Below are positions 17,013 through 25,161 of a stretch of DNA of 49,893 nucleotides, one piece after another. A program made the translations under genes and the position numbers. Where the stretch lies: assembly GCA_049296795.1 (NCBI GenBank), contig JBAQTC010000038.1, positions 1-49,893 of the forward strand. The letters are read 5' to 3'. Every line of letters starts with the position of its first letter. Within the stretch, counting starts at the first letter, position 1. The notes under the pieces are model-generated. The model did no database searches. It was not told the origin of the DNA and was given only the letters and a program-made list of their open reading frames with translations. The DNA is from CAXNKH01 sp049296795. GTDB taxonomy: Bacteria; Pseudomonadota; Gammaproteobacteria; Burkholderiales; Burkholderiaceae_C.

Positions 17013-17339
17013 ATGACGCGCTCTGATCTGGTTGCCGAGCTGGCTGCACGCTTCGGTCAGCTCACGCAACGCGATGCTGAATACGCTGTCAAGGCGATTC
17101 TGGACGCGGTCAATGAAGCCCTGGTCCAAGGGCACAGAATCGAGATTCGTGGCTTTGGCAGTTTTTCGGTCAACCATCGACCGCCTCGCATGGGGCGTAA
17201 TCCCCGCAGCGGCGAAAGTGTCGCCATCCCCGAAAAGCGCGTCCCTCATTTCAAGCCAGGCAAAGCCTTGCGTGAAGCCGTCGATCAACGCACTTCTGAA
17301 CTCGTGCGTCAACCCCAATCAAGCCGTAAGCAGGCCTGA
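17013..17339 (+). CDS. ihfB: Integration host factor subunit beta
   Basis: 108 residues. A DNA-bending protein of the HU/IHF family: MTRSDLVAELAARF, then the arm signature GFGSFSVNHRPPRMGRNPRSGE in which the proline at the arm tip (RNPRSG) intercalates into DNA. The C-terminal extension (ELVRQPQSSRKQA) is longer than in E. coli but common in betaproteobacteria. Position after rpsA supports the beta rather than the alpha subunit, which usually sits behind pheT. It works as a heterodimer with IhfA in recombination, replication and transcription. Confidence 0.96.
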   Translation: MTRSDLVAELAARFGQLTQRDAEYAVKAILDAVNEALVQGHRIEIRGFGSFSVNHRPPRMGRNPRSGESVAIPEKRVPHFKPGKALREAVDQRTSELVRQPQSSRKQA

Positions 17340-17388
17340 TCCAGCTTCCGTCCAGAACGGTAGAATCGCTTCGTCACAGAGAAGATTC

Positions 17389-17673
17389 ATGGAAAACCTC
17401 ATGAGGCTGCTTAAGTGGTTACTTAAAGCGGCCATTTTTTTTACCCTGTTTGCTTTCGCGCTGAACAACCAGCAGGACGCTACCGTTCACTTTTTCTTCG
17501 GGACCCAGTGGCAAGCGCCCCAGGTCTTGATCGTGCTGGCAGCATTTGCTCTCGGTTTGGCCATCGGCGCCCTGAGCATGGTGCCGCGTTGGTGGAAGCA
17601 GCGCAAGGCGGCGAGCCGGGCCCGTCAACTGCCCCCGATCGACATCGACAACGCCAAGACTACGGCCCTCTAA
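17389..17673 (+). CDS. lapA: LapA-type small inner-membrane protein
   Basis: 94 residues from the ATG at 17389, preceded by AGAGAAG. Two transmembrane segments are visible (about 11-28 and 44-65) flanking a short loop with the family pattern NNQQDATVHFFFG, followed by a basic cytoplasmic tail (RWWKQRKAASRARQ). LapA (YciS) accompanies LapB, and the two help set the level of LPS synthesis through FtsH-dependent turnover of LpxC. The gene lies between ihfB and lapB with a one-base gap to lapB, so the pair is translated from one message. Confidence 0.9.
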   Translation: MENLMRLLKWLLKAAIFFTLFAFALNNQQDATVHFFFGTQWQAPQVLIVLAAFALGLAIGALSMVPRWWKQRKAASRARQLPPIDIDNAKTTAL

Positions 17674-17674
17674 C

Positions 17675-18832
17675 ATGGACTTTGACCTGAGTTGGATACT
17701 GTTGGGACTGCCCCTGGCTTTCTTGCTGGGTTGGTTGGCATCGCGCTTGGATTTGCGACAACTTCGCATTGAAAACCAGCAAGCGCCTAAAGCCTATTTC
17801 AAAGGTCTGAACTTCTTGCTCAATGAGCAGCAGGACCAGGCCATCGATGCCTTCATTGAAGCGGTACAAAACGACCCCGACACCTCTGAACTGCATTTCG
17901 CCTTGGGCAACCTGTTTCGCCGGCGCGGCGAGTACGAGCGTGCGGTACGGGTTCATGAACATCTGCTGTCACGCGGCGATATCAGCCGAAACGACCACCA
18001 TCGGGCCCAATACGCACTGGCACTGGACTACCTCAAAGCTGGCCTGCTCGACCACGCGGAATCAGCGCTGCTCAAGCTCGAAGGTACAGCCTTCGAAGCC
18101 CAGGCCCGACTGGCTCGACTGGCCAATTACGAGCGGTCTCGCGACTGGGCCCAAGCGGCTCAAATCACCCAGCAACTCGAGCAGTCCGACCAGGGCAATT
18201 TCCAATCCCGACAAGCGCATTACTTGTGTGAACAAGCTAATACGCTCCTTGCTTCGGGTCAACTGGAGCAAGCCAAGACTTTGTTGCAACAAGCCATTCA
18301 AATCGAACCCCAGGCCGCTCGACCCCGAATTGAGTTGGCCGCGTTACTGAGCAGCCAAGGCCAACTGGCAGAAGCTTGTAATGCGCTGGAGCAGGCGCTT
18401 AGTTCATCTCCTGCGGCAGCCCCCTTGATCGCCACTGCCTTGGCTAAAGCGGCGATCGCGGCAAAGCGCAGCGCCCAGGCACTGGAATTGCTCAAAGCCT
18501 GTTACCGCCAAGACGCCTGGCTCGATGTGCTTGACGCCATCGTTCAACTCGAAGCGTCCATTGAAGCGCCATCCCCCACGGCACGTGACTGGTATGTGCA
18601 CCACCTTGAGCGTGAGCCCTCGCTGGTTGCTGCGGCCAAGTGGATCGAGGGCGAAAAACTCGAGCACGAACAATTCCATCCCCAGGTGCAGCGCGCACTG
18701 GACCAGGCCATCAAGCCGCTGATACGCTACCGCTGCGCCGCCTGCGGCTTCGAAGCCAAACAGCATTTTTGGCATTGCCCGGGCTGCCAGGCCTGGGACA
18801 GCTACCCGGCGCGCCGGGTGGAAGAACTTTAA
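17675..18832 (+). CDS. lapB: LPS assembly protein LapB (YciM)
   Basis: 385 residues. One N-terminal membrane anchor (WILLGLPLAFLLGWLASRL), a long array of TPR-like helical repeats over about residues 35-330, and a C-terminal rubredoxin-type metal site with two cysteine pairs (CAAC and CPGC around residues 352-371). This is the LapB architecture: a cytoplasmic scaffold that presents LpxC to the FtsH protease. The downstream ADP-heptose genes fit a role in LPS balance. The start at 17675 follows the lapA stop by one base, and rfaE1 starts 7 bp after its stop. Confidence 0.95.
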   Translation: MDFDLSWILLGLPLAFLLGWLASRLDLRQLRIENQQAPKAYFKGLNFLLNEQQDQAIDAFIEAVQNDPDTSELHFALGNLFRRRGEYERAVRVHEHLLSRGDISRNDHHRAQYALALDYLKAGLLDHAESALLKLEGTAFEAQARLARLANYERSRDWAQAAQITQQLEQSDQGNFQSRQAHYLCEQANTLLASGQLEQAKTLLQQAIQIEPQAARPRIELAALLSSQGQLAEACNALEQALSSSPAAAPLIATALAKAAIAAKRSAQALELLKACYRQDAWLDVLDAIVQLEASIEAPSPTARDWYVHHLEREPSLVAAAKWIEGEKLEHEQFHPQVQRALDQAIKPLIRYRCAACGFEAKQHFWHCPGCQAWDSYPARRVEEL

Positions 18833-18839
18833 GGCGTTC

Positions 18840-19769
18840 ATGACAATTTCCTTGCAAACACTTTCCAAATCACGCGTATTGGTCGTGGGTGACGTGATGC
18901 TTGACCGCTACTGGTATGGCGCAGTCGATCGCATCAGCCCTGAAGCGCCAGTTCCGGTGGTTCGTGTTAACCGCGAAGAAGAACGGGTTGGCGGAGCCGC
19001 CAACGTAGCGGCTAATGTGGTGGCGCTCGGTGGCCAGGCCTCACTCCTGACCGTGGTCGGTGACGATGAGGCCAGCCACAAGCTCGAAGCCTTGGTAGCG
19101 CAAACCGGCATCACACCGTATTTTGGGCGCGACGCTGAACTCAAGACCACCGTCAAACTGCGCATCATTGGGCGCCAGCAACAGCTGATCCGTTTGGACT
19201 TCGAGAACACGCCGAAATCAGAAGTCCTGGCTTCGCAATCTGCCAGCTTTTCCAGGTTGCTGCCCCAGCACGATGCCGTGCTGTTTTCAGACTACGGCAA
19301 AGGCGGCCTGGTCCATGTGGGGCAAATGATTGCCGATGCTTGCGCCAGCGGAAAACCGGTGTTGATTGACCCCAAGGGTTCAGACTACTCTCGTTACAGC
19401 CATGCCACAGTGATCACGCCGAACCGGGCCGAATTACAGCAAGTGATCGGCGGCTGGAGTGATGAAGCCACACTACAGACCAAGGTTGAAAATTTGCGCC
19501 AGCAGCTCAGCTTGCAGGCCGTGTTACTGACCCGCAGCGAAGAGGGGATGAGCTTGTTTGATGCGCAAGGGGCTTTGCATGTGCATGCGCAAGCACGTGA
19601 AGTGTTTGACGTAACGGGTGCCGGCGACACCGTCATTGCCACCATGGCGGCTTTGGTGGCTGCTGGACTGAGCTTGCGCGAGGCCATGCCGCTGGCGAAT
19701 CGGGCTGGCAGCATTGTGGTGGGCAAGTTTGGAACCGCCACTGTTTCTTACGAGGAGTTGTTCGCATGA
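18840..19769 (+). CDS. rfaE1: D-glycero-beta-D-manno-heptose-7-phosphate kinase
   Basis: 309 residues, a PfkB-family (ribokinase fold) sugar kinase: VVGDVMLDRYWYG at the N-terminus, GGAANVAANVVALGG, and the anion-hole/catalytic-base motif FDVTGAGDTVIA. It phosphorylates heptose-7-phosphate at C1 for ADP-heptose, the LPS inner-core precursor. It corresponds to the N-terminal half of E. coli HldE; the adenylyltransferase half (rfaE2) is not in this window, as usual for split systems in betaproteobacteria. Its stop overlaps the hldD ATG (ATGA), so the two are coupled. Confidence 0.95.
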   Translation: MTISLQTLSKSRVLVVGDVMLDRYWYGAVDRISPEAPVPVVRVNREEERVGGAANVAANVVALGGQASLLTVVGDDEASHKLEALVAQTGITPYFGRDAELKTTVKLRIIGRQQQLIRLDFENTPKSEVLASQSASFSRLLPQHDAVLFSDYGKGGLVHVGQMIADACASGKPVLIDPKGSDYSRYSHATVITPNRAELQQVIGGWSDEATLQTKVENLRQQLSLQAVLLTRSEEGMSLFDAQGALHVHAQAREVFDVTGAGDTVIATMAALVAAGLSLREAMPLANRAGSIVVGKFGTATVSYEELFA

Positions 19770-20779
19770 CACGCGTTGTGGTGACCGGCGCTGCCGGCTT
19801 TATTGGCAGCAATATCGTCAAGGGCCTCAACGCCCGTGGCATTGACAACATCATCGCCGTTGACGACCTGAGTCAGGGCGACAAGTTTCGCAATCTGGTG
19901 GATTGTCAGCTGGCTGATTATGTGGACTTGGATGTTTTTTACCGCCAACTCGGCGCTGGCGCTTATGGGCAGGTGGATGCAGTGTTCCACGAAGGTGCTT
20001 GCAGCGACACGATGCAGACCAATGGCAAATACATGATGGACAACAACTACACGCTGTCGTGCGATTTGTTCAACAGCTGTCAGAAGCAAGGAATCCGTCT
20101 GCTCTACGCCTCTTCAGCCGCGACCTATGGCGGATCTGACAGCTTCCAGGAAGTGCCGGCCTATGAACAACCGCTCAATGTTTACGGCTATTCCAAGCTC
20201 CTGTTTGACCAGCGTATGCGCCGCGAATGTGGCCTTGATTTCCAGCGCCCAAAGAGCGGAAAAATGAGCCAAGTTGCAGGCTTTCGCTATTTCAATGTGT
20301 ACGGGGCCCGCGAACAACACAAAGGCCGCATGGCCAGTGTGGCTTTCCATCAATTCAATCAATTTCAGAATGAGGGAAAAGTTAAATTGTTTGGCGAGTA
20401 CGGCGGTTATGGGCCGGGACTGCAAATGCGCGATTTTGTTTTCATCGACGATGTGGTCGCCGTCAATCTTTGGTTCTTTGACCACCCCGAAAAATCCGGC
20501 ATCTTCAACCTGGGTTCGGGTCGGGCCCAGCCTTTTAACGATGTCGCCTTGGCTGTCGTGAACGCCTTGCGCAGCGAGCAAGAACCACTGTCTTTACAGG
20601 CCGCTGCCGAAGCCGGTTTGATCGAGTATGTGCCGTTCCCCGACGCGCTACGGGGCAAATACCAGTGTTACACCGAAGCCAACCTGTCTGCCCTGCGCGC
20701 AACCGGCTGTGACCACCTGTTCTCCGATGTGCAAACCGGTGTGGCCCGTTACATGAACTGGTTGTCTGAGCAGGCTTAA
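19766..20779 (+). CDS. hldD: ADP-L-glycero-D-manno-heptose 6-epimerase
   Basis: 337 residues, an extended SDR. NADP-binding VTGAAGFIGSNIVKGL at the N-terminus; the catalytic pair is in YGYSKLLFD with the Ser/Thr in YASSAATYGG; FRYFNVYGAREQHKGRMASV is the family stretch that binds ADP-heptose. It converts ADP-D,D-heptose to the L,D form used in the LPS core. It overlaps rfaE1 by 4 bp and is followed 25 bp on by the comEA-like gene. Confidence 0.97.
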   Translation: MTRVVVTGAAGFIGSNIVKGLNARGIDNIIAVDDLSQGDKFRNLVDCQLADYVDLDVFYRQLGAGAYGQVDAVFHEGACSDTMQTNGKYMMDNNYTLSCDLFNSCQKQGIRLLYASSAATYGGSDSFQEVPAYEQPLNVYGYSKLLFDQRMRRECGLDFQRPKSGKMSQVAGFRYFNVYGAREQHKGRMASVAFHQFNQFQNEGKVKLFGEYGGYGPGLQMRDFVFIDDVVAVNLWFFDHPEKSGIFNLGSGRAQPFNDVALAVVNALRSEQEPLSLQAAAEAGLIEYVPFPDALRGKYQCYTEANLSALRATGCDHLFSDVQTGVARYMNWLSEQA

Positions 20780-20804
20780 GCCAAGATCGACGGCAGGAAG
20801 GCTC

Positions 20805-21122
20805 ATGTTTAAAAAAACTTTACTGCCACTGGTTCTGACCCTCCTCCTTGATCCCGTCTGCTGGGCTGGTACCGATGTGAATCAAGCCAGTGTTGCCGAG
20901 CTCGATAGCATCAAGGGAATAGGGCCCGCTTTGTCTGAACGCATTCTCATTGAGCGAAAAAAAGGCGGCTTCAAAGACTGGCCTGACTTCATGGCTCGCG
21001 TCAAGGGTGTGGCTCCATCGGCTGCAGTGAAGCTCTCCGACCAGGGTCTGAACGTCAACGGCACTGGCTTTGAAGGTGCAGCGAAAGGCGCTGAGCGAAC
21101 CGCTACGCCAGCGCTCAAATAA
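20805..21122 (+). CDS. ComEA-like helix-hairpin-helix DNA-binding protein
   Basis: 105 residues. A signal peptide (MFKKTLLPLVLTLLLDPVCWAG) is followed by a paired helix-hairpin-helix unit: DVNQASVAELDSIKGIGPALSERILIERKKGGFKDWPDFMARVKGV. Such proteins bind DNA in the periplasm and pull it in during natural transformation in Gram-negatives such as Neisseria and Vibrio. In Burkholderiales the gene commonly sits after hldD, which supports the assignment. The tail (residues about 87-105) is low-complexity. Its stop is one base away from the terminal repeat of the element at 21124-21296. Confidence 0.85.
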   Translation: MFKKTLLPLVLTLLLDPVCWAGTDVNQASVAELDSIKGIGPALSERILIERKKGGFKDWPDFMARVKGVAPSAAVKLSDQGLNVNGTGFEGAAKGAERTATPALK

Positions 21123-21123
21123 T

Positions 21124-21296
21124 CCGAGATTGTCCATTAGGACGCGTAGGCATGACGAGGCGAGTTGCGAGTCAGTTTGGTGGCTCGTGAGGAGTCCATA
21201 GTCCCACTATGGACGAGGAGGGAGATGCCAAAATGGCCGCAAATCGTCCGCCAGGCTTCGCGTAGGGCCGAAGGCCCGCCTCATGGACAATCTCGG
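21124..21296. repeat. 173-bp palindromic element with 14-bp terminal inverted repeats (copy 1)
   Basis: Ends are perfect inverted repeats CCGAGATTGTCCAT (21124-21137) and ATGGACAATCTCGG (21283-21296). Inside, GTCCATAGT (21194-21202) and ACTATGGAC (21206-21214) form a perfect hairpin with a CCC loop, flanked by further complementary arms (21176-21183 with 21226-21233). A related copy lies at 44157-44320. It fills the gap between two convergent genes: one base from the comEA stop and three from the hyuAB stop. No open frame in it looks real. It could be a MITE-like mobile element that also works as a two-way terminator. Confidence 0.8.
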
Positions 21297-21299
21297 AAA

Positions 21300-24200
21300 T
21301 CACTGGGGCGAGCCAAAACCGCCGCCGCCCGGCGTCTGTATCTCAAACACATCGCCGATCTGCATATCGACTTGACCGATGTGGTCTAGCAGTTCAACCG
21401 TTCCATCGGCTCGCAGCACCCGATTGCGCCCCACCTGTCCAGCGCTGCCTCCAGCCATGCCAAAAGCGCCATGGACACGGCCGTTGGACAAAATGCAGGC
21501 CGTCATGGGTTCTAGAAATTCAATTCGACGCACGCCACCGTCTCCGCCATTCCAGCGTCCGCGCCCACCAGTCCCCGCTTGAATTTCGTAACTCAGCAGC
21601 CGCACCGGAAACCTGAACTCCAGCACCTCCGGATCGGTCAAGCGCGAGTTGGTCATGTGGGTCTGAACCACGCTCGTGCCAGGAAAGCCTGAACTCAGCT
21701 GCCCGGTCGCATCCAGTTCACCGCCAGCACCGCTACCGCCCGAAATGGTTTCGTAATACTGGTGGGTTGCGTTGCCGAACGTGAAGTTATTGACCGTGCA
21801 TTGGCTGGCCGCCATCACGCCAAGTGCGCCATACAGGGCGTTGGTGATGCAAGTCGACGTTTCCACATTGCCCGCCACGACCGAGGCCGGTGGATTCGGA
21901 TTCAGCATGGAGCCCGGCGGGATGATGACCTTGATCGGCTTGAGACACCCCGCGTTAAGCGGAATGTCATCGGCCACCAACGTGCGAAACACATAGAGCA
22001 CCGCCGCCATGCAAACCGCGGTAGGCGCATTGAAATTGTTGCTCAGCTGCGCCGAACTTCCGGTGAAATCAATTTCGATGCTGCGCTCTTTGACGTCAAC
22101 CCGAATCGCTACCTGAATCTGCGCCCCGTTGTCCAGCGGCAAAGTAAAACTATTGGGGGTCAGATTCCAATTGTTTTCACCGCTACTTTTCTGCTCAGCG
22201 TTTAATTGGAATCTGACCCCAATTGAATCAATCACACGTCGCACCGACTCCTCGGCGTTGTCCTGCACATGGCCCATATAGGCTTGCACCACCGCCAGCG
22301 AGAAATGGTCAACCATTTTGTGCAACTCCTGCACGCCTTTCTCGTTGGCGGCAATTTGGGCCTTGAGGTCGGCCATGTTTTGTTGCGGATTTCTTGACGG
22401 GAAAGGGCCACTTTGCAGCAAGGCCAGCATCTCGGCCTCGCGTAACACACCGGCATCGACCAACTTGAAATTATTGATCTGTACCCCTTCTTCTTCGATT
22501 CGCGTTGAAAACGGTGGCATCGATCCCGGTGTGATGCCGCCGATGTCGGCATGGTGGCCTCTAGAGCCAACATAAAACGTGGGTTCAACGCCAAGGCCCG
22601 GGTTCAAATACACCGGCGTGATCACTGTGATATCGGGCAAATGAGTACCGCCGTGGTAGGGGTCGTTCAACACATAAACATCGCCCAATTGCATCTTGCC
22701 GGCGTTCTCACGAATCACGGTCTTGATGCTCTCCCCCATCGAACCCAAATGCACCGGCATGTGCGGCGCATTGGCAATCAACTGTCCGTCGGCAGAGAAC
22801 AGGGCGCAACTGAAGTCCAGCCGCTCCTTGATGTTGACCGAGTAAGCGGTGTTCTGCAATTGCAAACCCATTTGCTCGGCAATGTTCATGAAGAGGTTGT
22901 TGAAAACCTCCAATAGCACCGGATCGACGCGGGTGCCAGCCGCGTACCTAAGCGCACGCGGCTGACTTCGTTCTAGCAACAAATGATCCAGCTCTGTCAC
23001 GCTCGCACGCCAGCCAGGCTCCAGCACGGTCGTGGCATTGTGCTCGGCAATGATGGCCGGGCCATCGATCTGGTCACCTGGTCGCAACGACTCGCGCCGG
23101 ACCAAGGCCGCCTTGAGCCACTGACTCTCGGCGTACATATTCACTTTATGGTGCGCGATTTCGCCGCTCTGCAAGTCGCGCGCTGGCTGCACCACATGGC
23201 GAGTCTCCTCGGGGGTTTCGCCGGCTACCACCAGTTCGACCGAGACCGCTTCGACCACCAGATCGCGCCCCTGCATCAAAAAAGCAAACCGCTGACGGTA
23301 GGCGGTCTCAAAAGCGGCCGTGATCGCAACCAGCACCTCCGATGCCGACCCTTCTGCCAGCGCCGGACAGGGCAAGACCAGGGCCGAATCGCTGCCCTGG
23401 TAGCGCAGGTGCAGTCGGCACTGCGAGCGCATGGCGCTTAAACTGATTTGTTGGCGAATCAGCTCGGACTGCGCCGCCTGGATCAAGCTTTCAAACTTGA
23501 GCGTCAGCTCGGGCAGAACCTCAGCGCAGAGCTTGCGCTCGACCGCTTGCTCGCGCATCACGCTCTGGTCGGCCAATCCCATGCCGTAGGCACTGAGTAC
23601 GCCAGCCAAGGGATGAATCAAAATTCGACTCATGCCCAGGGCATCGGCCACCAAACAGGCATGTTGACCACCAGCGCCACCAAAACATTGCAAGGTGTAG
23701 CGGGTCACGTCGTAGCCGCGTGCCACCGAGATTTTCTTGATGGCGTTGGCCATCTGTTGCACTGCGATGTGGATAAAACCTTCGGCCACTGATTCGGCGC
23801 TGCGACCGCTGCGGCCGGCCAACTCGGCAAAACGCTGCTGCACCACATCGGCGTCCAGCGCTTCATCACCGCGCGGACCAAACACTTGGGGAAAATAGTC
23901 GGGCTGAATTTTTCCCAGCAACACATTGGCATCGGTCAGCGCCAGCGGACCACCCCGGCGGTAACTGGCCGGTCCCGGATTGGCGCCAGCACTCTGGGGC
24001 CCGACTCGAAACCGGGCCCCGTCAAAACCCAAAATCGAACCACCACCCGAGGCCACGGTATGGATGCTCATCATCGGCGCGCGCATACGCACACCAGCCA
24101 CCTGGGTTTCAAACTCGCGTTCGAACTCACCGGCATAGTGCGAGACATCGGTGGAGGTACCGCCCATATCGAAACCGATCACCCTATGCTGACCGGCCAA

Positions 24201-25052
24201 TTCCGCCGTGCGCGCCATGCCAACAATGCCGCCAGCTGGCCCGCTCAGAATCGCATCTTTGCCCTGAAAAGCTTGCGCATCGGTCAAGCCACCCGAAGAC
24301 TGCATGAAAAACAATTTGACGCCGGGCATTTGCGAGGCCACGCTGTCAACGTAACGCCGCAGAATAGGCGACAAATACGCATCGACCACGGTGGTGTCGC
24401 CGCGGCTGACGAACTTCATCAGCGGACTGGTTTCATGCGAAGTACTGATCTGGCTGAATCCAATGTCCTGCGCCAATTTTTTGGCTGCTTGCTCATGCGC
24501 CGTAAAACGGTAACCATGCATGAACACAATGGCCACACTGCGTAAACCCTGCTGGTACTGAGCCTGTAAATCGCGCTTTAACTGCACGACATCAAGCGAC
24601 TGCAACACTTCGCCATTGGCAGCCACCCGCTCCTGAGCCTGCACCACCGCGCTGTAGAGCAACTCAGGCAAAACAATGTGACGCTCAAACAGCCGCGGCC
24701 GATTTTGATAAGCAATTCGCAGCGCATCGCGAAATCCCTGGGTTGTCACCAACAGCGTCGGCTCACCTTTGCGCTCGAGCAGCGCGTTGGTCGCCACCGT
24801 GGTCCCCATCTTGACGCAGGCCACGCGTTCGGGCGTGATCGCCTGATCGGGCCGCAAGCCCAACAATTGCCGAATCCCAGCGACTGCTGCATCCGTGTAC
24901 TGTTCGGGCCGCTCACTGAGCAACTTGCAAGTCGCCAAGGAACCATCGGGTCGCCGCCCCACAATGTCGGTGAAAGTGCCGCCCCGGTCGACCCAAAACT
25001 GCCAGCGTTGATTGGTTGGACTGACTGATTTGGCCGTTGCTGTGTTTTGCAT
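21300..25052 (-). CDS. 5-oxoprolinase/hydantoinase-type HyuA-HyuB fusion (ATP-dependent)
   Basis: 1250 residues from the ATG at 25052; a TTG at 25085 is an unlikely start. Residues about 15-690 are HyuA-like, with the phosphate-binding loop DRGGTFTDIVGR and the actin-like ATPase stretch GFDMGGTSTDVS. From about residue 705 it is HyuB-like (LLEVFNNLFMNIAEQMG; NDPYHGGTHLPDITVI; GSRGHHADIGG). This one-chain form is that of eukaryotic-type 5-oxoprolinase, which opens pyroglutamate to glutamate with ATP; relatives act on hydantoins or acetone-like carbonyls, so the substrate is open. Residues about 944-967 come from a 72-bp palindromic insertion (see separate entry). It is divergent from the TRAP genes at 25162, which may import its substrate. 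Confidence 0.92.
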   Translation of the reverse strand: MQNTATAKSVSPTNQRWQFWVDRGGTFTDIVGRRPDGSLATCKLLSERPEQYTDAAVAGIRQLLGLRPDQAITPERVACVKMGTTVATNALLERKGEPTLLVTTQGFRDALRIAYQNRPRLFERHIVLPELLYSAVVQAQERVAANGEVLQSLDVVQLKRDLQAQYQQGLRSVAIVFMHGYRFTAHEQAAKKLAQDIGFSQISTSHETSPLMKFVSRGDTTVVDAYLSPILRRYVDSVASQMPGVKLFFMQSSGGLTDAQAFQGKDAILSGPAGGIVGMARTAELAGQHRVIGFDMGGTSTDVSHYAGEFEREFETQVAGVRMRAPMMSIHTVASGGGSILGFDGARFRVGPQSAGANPGPASYRRGGPLALTDANVLLGKIQPDYFPQVFGPRGDEALDADVVQQRFAELAGRSGRSAESVAEGFIHIAVQQMANAIKKISVARGYDVTRYTLQCFGGAGGQHACLVADALGMSRILIHPLAGVLSAYGMGLADQSVMREQAVERKLCAEVLPELTLKFESLIQAAQSELIRQQISLSAMRSQCRLHLRYQGSDSALVLPCPALAEGSASEVLVAITAAFETAYRQRFAFLMQGRDLVVEAVSVELVVAGETPEETRHVVQPARDLQSGEIAHHKVNMYAESQWLKAALVRRESLRPGDQIDGPAIIAEHNATTVLEPGWRASVTELDHLLLERSQPRALRYAAGTRVDPVLLEVFNNLFMNIAEQMGLQLQNTAYSVNIKERLDFSCALFSADGQLIANAPHMPVHLGSMGESIKTVIRENAGKMQLGDVYVLNDPYHGGTHLPDITVITPVYLNPGLGVEPTFYVGSRGHHADIGGITPGSMPPFSTRIEEEGVQINNFKLVDAGVLREAEMLALLQSGPFPSRNPQQNMADLKAQIAANEKGVQELHKMVDHFSLAVVQAYMGHVQDNAEESVRRVIDSIGVRFQLNAEQKSSGENNWNLTPNSFTLPLDNGAQIQVAIRVDVKERSIEIDFTGSSAQLSNNFNAPTAVCMAAVLYVFRTLVADDIPLNAGCLKPIKVIIPPGSMLNPNPPASVVAGNVETSTCITNALYGALGVMAASQCTVNNFTFGNATHQYYETISGGSGAGGELDATGQLSSGFPGTSVVQTHMTNSRLTDPEVLEFRFPVRLLSYEIQAGTGGRGRWNGGDGGVRRIEFLEPMTACILSNGRVHGAFGMAGGSAGQVGRNRVLRADGTVELLDHIGQVDMQIGDVFEIQTPGGGGFGSPQ
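22152..22223 (-). repeat. REPIN-like palindrome inserted in frame within hyuAB
   Basis: 72 bp with perfect 17-bp arms GGGGTCAGATTCCAATT (22156-22172) and AATTGGAATCTGACCCC (22204-22220), 31 bp apart. It adds exactly 24 codons between VRRVIDS and SFTLPLDNG, two stretches that are close neighbours in other HyuB proteins as I know them. The arm sequence resembles REP sequences associated with RAYT transposases in many proteobacteria (recalled, not searched). No other copy lies in the window. Confidence 0.75.
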
Positions 25053-25161
25053 GCGGAAACGAATGCGGGTATGTCCGCAGTCCAAGAGATTGAAATTGCG
25101 CTTATCCTAAACTGACTTCCAGACCCAAGCCCGCGTCGACCTCAATTCATTAGGAGATCCC
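25053..25161. promoter_or_regulatory. Divergent promoter region between hyuAB and the TRAP operon
   Basis: 109 bp separate the two start codons, so both promoters must lie here. The TRAP side has a strong ribosome binding site (TAGGAGAT, 25151-25158). No clear inverted-repeat operator was found, and no regulator gene is adjacent. Confidence 0.45.

Noticed and set aside
17032..17673. A 213-codon frame that would extend LapA upstream through ihfB
   Set aside because: The extension overlaps ihfB in another frame and lacks conserved features; the ATG at 17389 has a ribosome binding site and gives the usual LapA length.
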